Position numbers and translations under genes: made by a program. Shown in pieces: positions 27,069 to 38,161 of a stretch of DNA of 64,000 bases. Source of the DNA: Oscillospiraceae bacterium (lineage in GTDB: Bacteria; Bacillota; Clostridia; Oscillospirales; Ruminococcaceae); NCBI GenBank assembly GCA_902766785.1, contig CACXEO010000090.1:1-64000 (forward strand), written 5' to 3'. A model generated the notes under the pieces. The model was given only the letters and a program-made list of their open reading frames with translations. It searched no databases and was not told where the DNA came from. Each line of letters starts with the position of its first letter. Position 1 is the first letter of the stretch.

Positions 27069-28751
27069 ATGCTTTCTGAAATTTTTATTCAAAACCTTGC
27101 AGTAATTGAAAAAGCAAGCATAAACTTTACAATGGGCTTGAATATTTTTACCGGTGAAACCGGCGCAGGTAAATCAATTGTAGTTGATTCCATCAATGCT
27201 GTACTGGGTCAGCGGGTATCCCGCGACGTTATCCGCACCGGGACCGATAAAGCTGTAATTATGGGCGTGTTCCGTGACCTGCCTGAAAGTGTTGTAAAAA
27301 AGGTGGAGGAATACGGCTATGAGCTGGAAGAGGGGCAGCTGATTGTTCAGCGGGAAATTCAAACGGACGGTAAAAACGCTGCCCGGCTTTGCGGCCGGCC
27401 GGTCAACCTGTCTGTTTTAAAGGAAATCTGCAATGACCTTGTTAATATACATGGACAGCATGACAGCCAGTCCCTGTTGTCTTCCGACCTTCACCTCGGG
27501 ATTCTGGATAACTTCGGTGGCTACCCAAAAACGTTGGAGGACTACCAGCACATTTTTGCAGAGCTTAAAGCGGTTGTGATGGAAATGAGGCGCCTCGCTG
27601 CCGACGAGGCCGAAAAAGAACAGCACAAAGACCTGCTGATATATCAGGTGAATGAAATAGAATCGGCAGCGCTTCAGCAGGGCGAGGATGAAGCAATAGA
27701 AGCCGAGCTCAAGGGGCTTCGCAATTTTTCACGCATTGCCGGAGAGCTCAGTAAAGCTTATCAGTTCTTGAGCGGCGGCGATGAGCTTGACGGCGCAGTC
27801 GACCTGCTTTCCGGTGCGAATGATTCTGTGATGAATGCCGCCGGGCTGTTTGGAGAACTGGAACCGCTTTCTTCGAATCTTCAGGATCTTTATTATGAAG
27901 CGCAGGAAGCGGCTGGAAAAATTGAAGCTTTCCTGGAAAATTTTGATTTTGATCCCGCCCGCCTGTCTTATCTTGAGGACAGGGAAGACGAAATCAAAAA
28001 ACTAAAGCGGAAGTACGGCGAAGGCATAGAAGAAATCCTGGCGTTTCAGGAAAAGGCAAGAGAAGAGCTTGAAACCATTGAAAACGCTGACGCCCTTTTG
28101 GACGAGCTTTCAAAAAAACGGCATGCACTTATGGAAACCACACGGCGGAAAGCCGCCGAGCTTTCTGAAAAGCGGAAAGCCGCCGCGGAGCGTTTTATCC
28201 GTTTAGTGGAAAAGGAGCTCAAGTTTCTGGATATGCCGAACGTCGTCCTTGATGTAGCTCTCACTCCCTGCAAGATAAACCGGTTCGGTCAGGAGACAGT
28301 GGAGTTTATGATTTCAACTAACCTTGGCGAGCCTCCAAAGCCGATGAATAAAATCGCCTCCGGAGGCGAGCTTTCCCGGATTATGCTGGCGATCAAAAAC
28401 GTACTGGCAGATAAAGACCACATCCCCACCATGATTTTTGACGAAGTCGACACCGGTGTGAGCGGAAGAGCTGCCCAGAAAATTGGATTAAAGCTCAAGG
28501 AAGTCTCCCACAATAAACAGGTGATCTGCGTGACTCACTTGGCTCAAATCGCAGCGCTCGCCGACACCCATTTGCTGATTGAGAAAAAATCGACGGGCGG
28601 CCGTACCTTTACCGAAGTAACCCCGCTTGATTTTGAGGGCCGGAAACGGGAAGTGGCGCGGATTATGGGAACCGGCCAGATAACCGAGCTGTTGCTCCGC
28701 AACGCTGAGGATTTGATTCAAAGCGGGCAGGAGTTGACGAAGCCGGAATAA
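27069..28751 (+). CDS. recN: DNA repair protein RecN
   Basis: 560 residues, SMC-like. Walker A GETGAGKSIVV near residues 29-39, long coiled coil in the middle (about 160-360), ABC signature region ASGGELSRIMLAIK near 430 and Walker B TMIFDEVDTGVSG. Acts at double-strand breaks. Last gene of the Asp23-recN run. Its final codons contain the -35 and spacer of the tyrS promoter. Confidence 0.95.
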   Translation: MLSEIFIQNLAVIEKASINFTMGLNIFTGETGAGKSIVVDSINAVLGQRVSRDVIRTGTDKAVIMGVFRDLPESVVKKVEEYGYELEEGQLIVQREIQTDGKNAARLCGRPVNLSVLKEICNDLVNIHGQHDSQSLLSSDLHLGILDNFGGYPKTLEDYQHIFAELKAVVMEMRRLAADEAEKEQHKDLLIYQVNEIESAALQQGEDEAIEAELKGLRNFSRIAGELSKAYQFLSGGDELDGAVDLLSGANDSVMNAAGLFGELEPLSSNLQDLYYEAQEAAGKIEAFLENFDFDPARLSYLEDREDEIKKLKRKYGEGIEEILAFQEKAREELETIENADALLDELSKKRHALMETTRRKAAELSEKRKAAAERFIRLVEKELKFLDMPNVVLDVALTPCKINRFGQETVEFMISTNLGEPPKPMNKIASGGELSRIMLAIKNVLADKDHIPTMIFDEVDTGVSGRAAQKIGLKLKEVSHNKQVICVTHLAQIAALADTHLLIEKKSTGGRTFTEVTPLDFEGRKREVARIMGTGQITELLLRNAEDLIQSGQELTKPE

Positions 28752-28762
28752 TGTGCTAAAAT
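28734..28762 (+). promoter_or_regulatory. Promoter of the tyrS T-box transcript
   Basis: TTGACG (28734-28739), 17-base spacer, TAAAAT (28757-28762). The -35 box lies within the recN coding end; the -10 box is just after the stop codon. Start of RNA is expected near 28769. Confidence 0.75.
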
Positions 28763-28768
28763 GCACCT

Positions 28769-29045
28769 ATAGTCTATCGGCTGTGAAGGAAAGAAGTAAC
28801 GGCGGAAAGGCACCCAGAGAGCGTCCGGTTGGTGCAAGGGCGTGTGCAAAACGCCGCGAATACATTCCTGAGCCGGGCGGGTGAACAATGTTCAGTAGCT
28901 CGTTCCGGGTGCGCCCGTTACCGCGCGCAGGGTTTGTTTGTCAGACCTGGTGAGGCTGTTTCTGTGAGGAAACGGTAAACTGAGGTGGTACCACGGGTAT
29001 ATTTCCGTCCTCTGTCCATTCTTCGGACAGAGGACGTTTTTATTT
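28769..29045 (+). promoter_or_regulatory. Tyrosine-specific T-box leader
   Basis: Contains the Stem I elements GAGAG and GGTTGGTGCAAG, the specifier loop GCGAATACATTCCTGAGCC with TAC (tyrosine) at 28861-28863, and the T-box core TGAGGTGGTACCACGG from 28981. A terminator stem follows at 29006-29036. Uncharged tRNA-Tyr should stabilise the antiterminator and allow tyrS transcription. Confidence 0.95.
29006..29041 (+). terminator. T-box regulated terminator
   Basis: Twelve-base-pair perfect stem (29006-29017 with 29025-29036), seven-base loop, T5 tail. The left arm overlaps the T-box antiterminator, giving mutually exclusive structures. Confidence 0.92.
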
Positions 29046-29060
29046 ACAGGAGGATGAAAG

Positions 29061-30293
29061 ATGAAAATTTATGAGGAACTGCAGGCAAGGGGCCTAATTG
29101 CACAGGTGACGAACGAACCGGAGATTAGAGAACTGATCAATGACGGCGGAGCGCGGTTTTATATTGGTTTTGACCCTACGGCAGACTCACTGCACGTTGG
29201 GCATTTCATGGCGCTTTGTTTGATGAAACGCCTTCAGATGGCGGGGAACAAACCGGTTGTGCTGCTCGGCGGCGGTACCGGTTTTATCGGCGATCCTTCC
29301 GGCAGGACCGATATGCGCTCTATGATGTCCGCTGAAACAATTCAGCATAACTGCGACTGCTTTCTGAAACAGATTGGAAAATTTATTGAGTTTGGCGAGG
29401 ATAAGGCGATCGTTGTCAACAATGCCGACTGGCTGCTTGAACTAAAATATGTCGACCTTCTGCGGGATGTCGGCGCCTGTTTCTCGGTCAACAATATGCT
29501 GCGCGCTGAATGCTATAAGCAAAGGCTGGAACGCGGGCTCAGTTTCCTTGAATTCAACTACATGATCATGCAGTCTTATGACTTTTGGTACCTGAATGAG
29601 CATTACGGCTGCAATATGCAGTTTGGCGGCGACGACCAGTGGAGCAATATGCTCTTCGGTACCGACTTGATCCGGAAAAAGACCGGGAAAGATGCATATG
29701 CAATGACCATTACTCTTTTGACAAACAGCGAAGGGAAGAAGATGGGCAAGACAGCCAAAGGGGCAGTTTGGCTTGATCCTAAAAAAACTTCTCCCTACGA
29801 ATTTTTCCAATACTGGAGAAACGTTACGGACGAAGACGTCATCCGCTGCATGAAGCTGATTACTTTTGTACCGATTGAAGAAATTAAAGAAATGGAGCGC
29901 CTCACAGGAAGCGAATTAAACGCTGTTAAAGAGCGTCTGGCTTATGAAGTAACCAAACTTGTGCACGGGGAAGAAGAAGCGCAGAAGTGCCTGGAAACGG
30001 CGCATACGCTCTTTGGTGCGAAACAGTCTGCTGACGACATGCCTTCCACCGAACTTCCGGGCGAACTTTTTACCGACGGAAAGGCCGGTATGCTCGATTT
30101 ACTGGTCGCAACCCGCCTTTGTCCCTCCAAGGGGGAGGCACGCCGGCTGATCCAACAGGGCGGTATTTCGGTTGACGATGAAAAAATAACGGATCCTTCC
30201 GCGCAAATTTCTGCCGAGCAATTTTCAAAGGGATATGTTATAATAAAAAAAGGCAAAAAAGTGTACCATAAAGCTATACTGAATGTGAAATAA
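29061..30293 (+). CDS. tyrS: Tyrosyl-tRNA synthetase
   Basis: 410 residues, class I. HVGHF (HIGH box) near residue 47, GGDDQWSNM near 193, KMGKT (KMSKS box) near 232, and a C-terminal S4 RNA-binding domain (PSKGEARRLIQQGGISVDDEKI). SD AGGAGG eight bases before ATG. Controlled by the T-box leader just upstream, whose specifier codon matches the enzyme. Confidence 0.96.
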   Translation: MKIYEELQARGLIAQVTNEPEIRELINDGGARFYIGFDPTADSLHVGHFMALCLMKRLQMAGNKPVVLLGGGTGFIGDPSGRTDMRSMMSAETIQHNCDCFLKQIGKFIEFGEDKAIVVNNADWLLELKYVDLLRDVGACFSVNNMLRAECYKQRLERGLSFLEFNYMIMQSYDFWYLNEHYGCNMQFGGDDQWSNMLFGTDLIRKKTGKDAYAMTITLLTNSEGKKMGKTAKGAVWLDPKKTSPYEFFQYWRNVTDEDVIRCMKLITFVPIEEIKEMERLTGSELNAVKERLAYEVTKLVHGEEEAQKCLETAHTLFGAKQSADDMPSTELPGELFTDGKAGMLDLLVATRLCPSKGEARRLIQQGGISVDDEKITDPSAQISAEQFSKGYVIIKKGKKVYHKAILNVK

Positions 30294-30396
30294 CCGGTAT
30301 CGGGCCTCGGAGCAAGCTTCCGATCCCCGCTTGCCTTTGGCAGGCAATTCCGCGGCAAACTACGGAATATGATATCTTGTTGTTACTTCGTAATAA

Positions 30397-32433
<2,037 letters not shown>

Positions 32434-32447
32434 CAGGAGGACAGAGA

Positions 32448-32717
32448 ATGGAAATTGATATTAAGCACATTGCAAAGCTTTCCAGGCTTAAAGTCAGTGA
32501 CGGTGAAGTACAGAAGTTTGAAAAAGAAATGCGGGCGATCATCCAGATGGTGGAAAATCTTCCCCAGCTGGATGCTTCCGGCCCATTGATCGACCCGCAG
32601 AACCCGATGAAGCTCCGCAAAGACATTGTAGACCACCCCTATCGTCGGGAAGAGATTCTTAAAAACGCGCCAAAAACCCAGGCCGGCTGCGTCGTTGTAC
32701 CCAAAGTTGTGGAATAG
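32448..32717 (+). CDS. gatC: Asp/Glu-tRNA amidotransferase subunit C
   Basis: 89 residues. DIKHIAKLSRLKVSDGE near the N terminus and the late PYRREEILKNAP are family blocks; PLIDPQNPMKLRKD lies between. GatC stabilises the GatA-GatB complex. SD AGGAGG. First of gatCAB, immediately after ligA. Confidence 0.95.
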   Translation: MEIDIKHIAKLSRLKVSDGEVQKFEKEMRAIIQMVENLPQLDASGPLIDPQNPMKLRKDIVDHPYRREEILKNAPKTQAGCVVVPKVVE

Positions 32718-32728
32718 GAGAGAAAGAA

Positions 32729-34189
32729 ATGCCGTTATTTGACAAAACAGCCACCGAATTATCCAGCATGCTTGCCGGTAAAGAGATTTCCAGCGTAGAA
32801 CTGACGAAAGACGTTTTTGCGCGGATCAAGCAGGTAGAAGGTCAAACAGAATCATACCTGACTCTCACGGAGGAAAAAGCCCTTGAAAAGGCGGCCGAGG
32901 TGGATGCGAAGCGCGCCGCGGGTAAGCCTTTATCGAAGCTGGCGGGAATTCCGGTCGGGATTAAAGACAATATCTGCACAAAAGACGTTCGGACAAGCTG
33001 TGCTTCCCGGATGCTTGAAAATTTTGTTCCGCCGTATGACGCTACTGTTATGAAAAAATTAGGAGCGGAAGATATTGTCGTAACGGGGAAAACCAACATG
33101 GATGAATTTGCCATGGGTTCTTCCACCGAAACCTCCTACTTTAAAAAGACAAAAAACCCACATGACCTTGAACGTGTTCCGGGCGGTTCTTCCGGCGGCA
33201 GTGCCAGCGCAGTTGCGGCAGGGGAATGCATTCTTTCCCTCGGCTCCGATACAGGCGGTTCCATTCGTCAGCCTGCCTCCCTCTGCGGTGTCTTCGGCCT
33301 GAAACCGACTTACGGGAGCGTCTCACGTTTCGGGCTTGTGGCGTTCGCATCGTCGCTTGACCAGATTGGCCCATTTGGGCGGTGCACAAAAGATATTGCA
33401 ATGCTCTACAGCGCAATCTGCGGGCAGGATCACTACGACGCCACCTCTGCTTATCGCAAATATCCCAGTTTCCTTGCCGCGCTTTCCGCCGAAAATGCAA
33501 AAAGCTTAACGGTCGGTCTGCCGAAAGAGTATTTTGATGGGGTGGATGCTGAGGTCAAAGGAAAAATTGAAGAAGCCGTCCGTTGTTTGGAAGGTGCGGG
33601 GGTAACTTTTAAGGAAATATCTCTTCCCAGCACTTCATACGCCCTAAACGCCTATTATATTATTGCATCAGCGGAGGCATCCTCTAACCTTGCCCGGTTT
33701 GACGGAGTCAAATACGGCTACCGTACGCCGGAATACGACGGGTTGATCGACATGTATGAAAAAACCCGCAGCGAAGGGTTTGGGGACGAGGTTAAGCGCC
33801 GGATTATGCTCGGTACCTTTGTGCTGAGTTCCGGCTATTACGACGCCTATTATAAAAAAGCCAAGATGGTTCAAAAGCAGATCATGACCGAGTTTGATGC
33901 AGCGTATCAAGAATGCGATGTCATCCTGACGCCGACTACGCCGGCAACCGCCTTCAAAATTGGTGAAAATATCGGCGATCCGCTCAAGATGTACTTAAGC
34001 GACGTTTGCACTGTTACTGTCAACATCGCCGGGCTGCCTGCCGTCAGCGTGCCCTGCGGCAAGGATTCAAAAGGCTTGCCGGTCGGAATGCAGCTGATAG
34101 GGCCCAAATTCTCTGAACAGACATTGTTTAATTTATCGGAACTGTATGAACTCCAGAGCGGTTTTTCATACCAGATGCCGCTATTATAA
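32729..34189 (+). CDS. gatA: Asp/Glu-tRNA amidotransferase subunit A
   Basis: 486 residues of the amidase family. Ser-cisSer-Lys triad regions are visible: GIPVGIKDNI (Lys) near residue 75, GGSSGGSASAVAAG near 152 and SDTGGSIRQPAS near 173. Releases ammonia from glutamine for transamidation of Glu-tRNA-Gln (and Asp-tRNA-Asn). Its presence suggests the organism makes Gln-tRNA indirectly. Confidence 0.96.
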   Translation: MPLFDKTATELSSMLAGKEISSVELTKDVFARIKQVEGQTESYLTLTEEKALEKAAEVDAKRAAGKPLSKLAGIPVGIKDNICTKDVRTSCASRMLENFVPPYDATVMKKLGAEDIVVTGKTNMDEFAMGSSTETSYFKKTKNPHDLERVPGGSSGGSASAVAAGECILSLGSDTGGSIRQPASLCGVFGLKPTYGSVSRFGLVAFASSLDQIGPFGRCTKDIAMLYSAICGQDHYDATSAYRKYPSFLAALSAENAKSLTVGLPKEYFDGVDAEVKGKIEEAVRCLEGAGVTFKEISLPSTSYALNAYYIIASAEASSNLARFDGVKYGYRTPEYDGLIDMYEKTRSEGFGDEVKRRIMLGTFVLSSGYYDAYYKKAKMVQKQIMTEFDAAYQECDVILTPTTPATAFKIGENIGDPLKMYLSDVCTVTVNIAGLPAVSVPCGKDSKGLPVGMQLIGPKFSEQTLFNLSELYELQSGFSYQMPLL

Positions 34190-34202
34190 GAGGTGAATGA
34201 GT

Positions 34203-35645
34203 ATGAATAGAAATGATTATGAAATCGTTGTCGGGCTGGAGGTTCACGCGGAGTTATCTACCGAATCTAAAATTTTTTGCAGCTGTAAAAATAAATTCGG
34301 ACTGGAAGTCAACAGCCAGTGCTGTCCCATCTGCTCCGGCATGCCCGGAACCCTGCCGACCCTGAACGAAAAAGTTGTTGAATATGCTGTTAAAATGGGG
34401 CATGCGCTCCATTGTTCCATCAACCGTATCTGTAAACAGGACCGCAAAAACTATTTTTATCCGGACCTTCCTAAAGCCTACCAGATTTCCCAGTTCGATA
34501 TTCCTCTTTGTGAAAACGGTTTTCTGGATATCATGGTCGGAGAGGAGCAGAAGCGGATCGGCGTCACCCGGATCCATATTGAAGAGGACGCCGGCAAGCT
34601 GATTCACGACGACAGTTTTGACGGCTCTTTGGTCGATTTTAACCGCTGCGGCGTGCCGCTGATCGAGATCGTATCCGAACCGGATATCCGCAGTGCCGAA
34701 GAGGCGAAAGCCTATCTAGACACCATCCGTCAGATTTTACAGTATCTTGATATTTCTGACTGCAAGATGCAGGAGGGTTCTATCCGGTGCGATGTCAACG
34801 TATCCGTCCGCAAAAAGGGGAGCGCTGAATTCGGAACCCGCTGCGAAATGAAAAACGTTAACTCCTTCAGCGCGACAATGCGGGCAATTGAATACGAGGC
34901 GAACCGCCAGATTGAAGTGCTGGAAGCAGGGGGAACCATTGACCAGGAAACTCGCCGTTGGGATGATGGCAAGGGGCAGAACTTCGTTCTCCGCAGTAAA
35001 GAGGACGCTCATGATTACCGGTATTTCCCGGAGCCGGATCTTTTGACGATTGTTTTAGACGAGGACTATGTTGAAGGCTTGAAAAACGAGCTTCCAGAGC
35101 TTCCTAATGTTAAGCTGGCCCGTTATATGAAAGAGTTTCGTCTGCCGCGGGCAGATGCTGATCTGCTCGTAGACAGTGTGGAAAAGTGCAAATTGTTTGA
35201 GGAAACTCTCGCATTTGGAAAATGTCAGCCCAAAAATATTGCCAACTGGATCCTCGGCGATATTTCCAAAATTCTGAACGACGGAAATAAACAGCTGTCC
35301 GATACGGCTCTGACACCCAAAAACCTTGCTGAGTTAATTGAAAGCATTGAGAAAGGTACAATTTCCAATACCGCCGGGAAAACAGTCCTGGATGTTATTA
35401 TAGCTGAAGACAAAAACGTTGCCGGTATCATTAGTGAAAAAGGGCTGGCGCAAATTTCCGATACAGCCGCTTTGGAGGAAATTGTGAAAGAGGTTCTCGC
35501 TGCCAACCAAAAATCAGTAGACGATTATAAAGGCGGGAAAACAAACGCTTTCGGATTTCTTGTCGGCCAGTGCATGAAGGCAACGAAAGGGAAGGGGAAC
35601 CCGGGCATTATTAAGGATTTGATTACCAAGTACCTGAACCAGTAA
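34203..35645 (+). CDS. gatB: Asp/Glu-tRNA amidotransferase subunit B
   Basis: About 480 residues. YEIVVGLEVHAELSTESKIFC at the N terminus, a Cys cluster (CSCKN, CCPICSG), YFYPDLPKAYQISQFD and HIEEDAGKLIHD, then the helical and YqeY-like tail. Activates the misacylated tRNA by phosphorylation. ATG 34197 is only one base beyond SD AAGAGGTG, so ATG 34203 (seven-base spacing) is preferred. Confidence 0.95.
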   Translation: MNRNDYEIVVGLEVHAELSTESKIFCSCKNKFGLEVNSQCCPICSGMPGTLPTLNEKVVEYAVKMGHALHCSINRICKQDRKNYFYPDLPKAYQISQFDIPLCENGFLDIMVGEEQKRIGVTRIHIEEDAGKLIHDDSFDGSLVDFNRCGVPLIEIVSEPDIRSAEEAKAYLDTIRQILQYLDISDCKMQEGSIRCDVNVSVRKKGSAEFGTRCEMKNVNSFSATMRAIEYEANRQIEVLEAGGTIDQETRRWDDGKGQNFVLRSKEDAHDYRYFPEPDLLTIVLDEDYVEGLKNELPELPNVKLARYMKEFRLPRADADLLVDSVEKCKLFEETLAFGKCQPKNIANWILGDISKILNDGNKQLSDTALTPKNLAELIESIEKGTISNTAGKTVLDVIIAEDKNVAGIISEKGLAQISDTAALEEIVKEVLAANQKSVDDYKGGKTNAFGFLVGQCMKATKGKGNPGIIKDLITKYLNQ

Positions 35646-35646
35646 T

Positions 35647-35680
35647 AAAAAGAACCGCTGCTAAAGCAGCGGTTCTTTTT
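35647..35680. terminator. Bidirectional terminator between gatB and the aldo/keto reductase gene
   Basis: Perfect inverted repeat 35647-35661 / 35666-35680, loop TAAA, with A5 on one side and T5 on the other; serves both convergent genes. Confidence 0.92.
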
Positions 35681-35700
35681 ATACCTTTCTGTTTAATTTT

Positions 35701-36624
35701 TTACCAGTCAAACTTCATATCCGTTGGGCCAGCGAAGACTCCGGCAAAATTTAAGCGGCGTTTTGCTTCCGCATAAACCTCATCTGAAAGCTTTCCTTTT
35801 TCTACAGCCTTAATATCATCAAGCATATGCTCAATATTTTTGGTTCCGATTACCAGAGAAGAAATCGCAGGGTGTGAAAGGGCATAGCGAATCAGGAAAT
35901 CGTGCTTGCTTTCGCCCTCCTCAAAGAGTTCGCTGATACGGGAAGCTTCATACCGCGCCTGATAGATCGGCAGATAATTTTTAACAACGCCGCGAACGAC
36001 AACGCCGAGGTTATCCTCGTCATGAACCTTCTGAATCACATTTTCGCTGGTACGGGTCAAACCACCGTAAACAATCTGTGCCATTTCAATATCGTCCCAT
36101 TTTGCAAAACGGGGAAGGGAATTGTAGCCAAATCCGGCCGGATAGCCGTACTGCTGATCGTTTCCGTTTCGGACAGTCAAGCCAAGATGAAGCGCCTTGC
36201 CTGCTTTTTTGAGCTCCCGCATGGCCTCCATAGCCTCGCCGTAAACGCCGCCTTCCAACATTTCAGGGGTAACGCCGTGGAGTTGAAGAATATCCACATG
36301 ATCGGTTTTCATCAGCCGGAGACTTTCATCCATGTTGCTGATAATAGTTTTGCGGTCAAAAATATAAGTAGCGCCAACGCCTGTCATATTGTCGCCGCAT
36401 TTCGTTGCAAGGATATATTCATCACGGCGGTTTGCAATTGTTTCTCCAATGAAATATTCAGCCATTGGGTATTCCGGTGAGGTATCAATATAATTAATGC
36501 CGCGGTCCAGTGCGGTATTCAGCAGCCGAGAAACGTTTTTAAGGTCAAGATACCGTACATCCATTGTACCCAGGCTCATTGCAGTGACTGATAAACCGGT
36601 TTTTCCTAAAATTCTTTTTTCCAT
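35701..36624 (-). CDS. Aldo/keto reductase
   Basis: 307 residues. NADPH-dependent (beta/alpha)8 oxidoreductase. Tetrad residues visible: Asp and Tyr in NYIDTSPEYPMAEYFIG near residue 46-51, Lys in ILATKCG near 75, His in DILQLHG near 117. Substrate unknown. Starts at 36624 (MEKRILGKTGLSV) with AAAGGA upstream; the open frame to 36681 runs back over the promoter. A promoter (TATGAT, TTGTTT, 17-base spacer) lies at 36677-36705. No partner genes nearby. Confidence 0.88.
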   Translation of the reverse strand: MEKRILGKTGLSVTAMSLGTMDVRYLDLKNVSRLLNTALDRGINYIDTSPEYPMAEYFIGETIANRRDEYILATKCGDNMTGVGATYIFDRKTIISNMDESLRLMKTDHVDILQLHGVTPEMLEGGVYGEAMEAMRELKKAGKALHLGLTVRNGNDQQYGYPAGFGYNSLPRFAKWDDIEMAQIVYGGLTRTSENVIQKVHDEDNLGVVVRGVVKNYLPIYQARYEASRISELFEEGESKHDFLIRYALSHPAISSLVIGTKNIEHMLDDIKAVEKGKLSDEVYAEAKRRLNFAGVFAGPTDMKFDW

Positions 36625-36676
36625 GATTGCTTCGTTCCTTTCCAGATGTTGATCCCAGCCCTTAAAGCTTATTTTC

Positions 36677-36705
36677 ATCATACTTTATTTTAACGAAAAA
36701 AACAA
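36677..36705 (-). promoter_or_regulatory. Candidate promoter of the aldo/keto reductase gene
   Basis: On the minus strand, TTGTTT (36705-36700), 17-base spacer and TATGAT (36682-36677). Divergent from the promoter at 36731. Confidence 0.5.
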
Positions 36706-36730
36706 GTTGATATGAGAGTTTTCCAGCCAC

Positions 36731-36760
36731 TTGACATCATTTACAGAAATAGAGTATGAT
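36731..36760 (+). promoter_or_regulatory. Promoter of the small hypothetical gene and recombinase
   Basis: TTGACA (36731-36736), 18-base spacer, TATGAT (36755-36760). The -10 box overlaps the ATG at 36756, which therefore cannot be the translation start of the next gene. Confidence 0.75.
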
Positions 36761-36791
36761 GAAACCGAAAAATAGAAAGGGTTATCAAACG

Positions 36792-37013
36792 ATGTCATTA
36801 CTGGTTACCACTTTAGAAGATTTATACCGACTTCAAAAAAATAAGGCTGCGGATTCCGTTTCACGGGCAATTCAGGCATATACAGCGGCTATATCCAATG
36901 TCAGAAAACAAGAACTTGCGGCAATTGCTTATGGTAAATTACTTGCATATTACAATCTTGATTTAATAAACGATCAAGAATTCCACGTATATCGCCATAC
37001 CCTTGGTTATTGA
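36792..37013 (+). CDS. Small hypothetical protein, 73 residues
   Basis: Not recognised. Mostly helical and charged: starts MSLLVTTLEDLYRLQ, contains AIQAYTAAISNVRKQELAAIAYGKLLAYYN and ends YRHTLGY (given in parts; residues 24-52 for the middle). No Cys, no membrane segment. SD AAAGGG precedes ATG 36792. It stands between a strong promoter and the recombinase gene 112 bases later, so the two may share a transcript. A small regulator or adaptor is possible but unproven. Confidence 0.65.
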   Translation: MSLLVTTLEDLYRLQKNKAADSVSRAIQAYTAAISNVRKQELAAIAYGKLLAYYNLDLINDQEFHVYRHTLGY

Positions 37014-37082
37014 TGGGGAGAGGGACAACGACCTATCTATGGGTTTAACCACGTAAAAGTATAAAAAATAAAAAGCACACAA

Positions 37083-37118
37083 AATTGCACAAAATAAAAA
37101 TTTTGTGCAATTGGAGGG
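37083..37118 (+). promoter_or_regulatory. Perfect hairpin abutting the recombinase SD
   Basis: A 13-base perfect dyad, arms 37083-37095 and 37100-37112, loop AAAA, ends exactly where the SD GGAGGG (37113-37118) begins. No T run follows, so it is not a classical terminator. Possible operator, RNA hairpin limiting ribosome access, or RNase barrier. Confidence 0.6.
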
Positions 37119-37125
37119 ACGATAA

Positions 37126-38127
37126 ATGGCTGTAACTAAATACAACGATTTATTTCCGCAGCTGCGGGATTATTTATTTTATCTTGAAACCATTAAAGGG
37201 CGTTCTCCCAAAACGGTACAGGAATATTATACGGACCTTCGAACCTTCTTTCGTTTTATTTTGGTTTTTCGTTCTGACGACCATACGCCGCTTTCAGACA
37301 ATACCGTTTTTCAAAAAATTTCTATTGCGAATGTCACTCTTGATTTAATCCGCTCAATTACTTTGTCCGATATTTATGAGTTCCTGCATTTTATATCGTC
37401 GGAACGTTCCAACAGTGCCACGGCTCGTGCGCGAAAAACTTCTTCCATCCGCGGCTTCTTTAAATACCTTACCGTCAACCAAAAGCTACTGGATGAAAAT
37501 CCGGCTCTGAACCTTGAAATACCTTCTGCACGCAAGGCGCTTCCCAAGTATCTCACGCTGGAACAAAGTTTAGAATTGCTGAACAGCGTGGATGAGGACG
37601 ATGGAAACAACCAGCAGCGTGATTACTGTATCCTCACTTTATTCCTCAACTGCGGAATGCGGCTCGCAGAGCTTGTCGGCATTAACCTTCCGGATATCCG
37701 TGACAACACTCTCAGACTTTTAGGCAAAGGAAACAAAGAACGCAGTATTTATTTAAATGACGCCTGCCTGAGCGCAATTTCCGACTATCTGGAAGTACGC
37801 CGCGAACAACACCCCAGCCCTAAAGAACCTAACGCGCTTTTTCTTTCCCGCAACGGCAGACGGATTAGCCGGCGACGGGTTCAACAGATTGTAGAAAATT
37901 TCTTAAACCGGTCGGGACTTGGCCAGATGGGATATTCGGCTCACAAGCTTCGCCATACTGCCGCTACGCTGATGTACCAGTACGGTGAAATTGACATCCG
38001 TGTTTTGAAAGATATCCTCGGTCACGCAAACCTCGGCACTACGGAAATTTATACGCATGTCTCAAGCCAGCAGATGGAGCATGCGGCAGACAGCAATCCA
38101 TTGGCTAAAGTCAAAAATAAAAAATAA
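37126..38127 (+). CDS. Tyrosine recombinase, XerC/XerD-like
   Basis: 333 residues. N-terminal SAM-like core-binding domain (KGRSPKTVQEYYTDLRTF) and C-terminal catalytic domain with Arg in NCGMRLAEL near residue 176, HKLRHTAATL near 272-275, the late His in LGHANLGTTEIYTHV, and the nucleophile Tyr near 310. Length exceeds typical XerC/D (about 300) through an insertion after the first helices. No att site, phage or integron genes around, so a chromosome-dimer or housekeeping role is likelier than mobility; which Xer it is cannot be told here. Confidence 0.88.
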   Translation: MAVTKYNDLFPQLRDYLFYLETIKGRSPKTVQEYYTDLRTFFRFILVFRSDDHTPLSDNTVFQKISIANVTLDLIRSITLSDIYEFLHFISSERSNSATARARKTSSIRGFFKYLTVNQKLLDENPALNLEIPSARKALPKYLTLEQSLELLNSVDEDDGNNQQRDYCILTLFLNCGMRLAELVGINLPDIRDNTLRLLGKGNKERSIYLNDACLSAISDYLEVRREQHPSPKEPNALFLSRNGRRISRRRVQQIVENFLNRSGLGQMGYSAHKLRHTAATLMYQYGEIDIRVLKDILGHANLGTTEIYTHVSSQQMEHAADSNPLAKVKNKK

Positions 38128-38155
38128 AAAGAGTACACAATTGTGTACTCTTTTT
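38126..38155. terminator. Bidirectional terminator between the recombinase and clpC
   Basis: Fully palindromic 30-base element: A5, GAGTACACAA, TTGTGTACTC, T5. It serves the two convergent genes. Confidence 0.9.
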
Positions 38156-38161
38156 TTAATA

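Noticed and set aside
36756..36791. Upstream extension of the 73-residue gene
   Set aside because: The ATG at 36756 overlaps the -10 box at 36755-36760, so it is not expected to be transcribed in full.
37126..38127. Integrase marking a mobile element
   Set aside because: No att-like repeats, tRNA target, phage or plasmid genes nearby; neighbours are conserved housekeeping operons.
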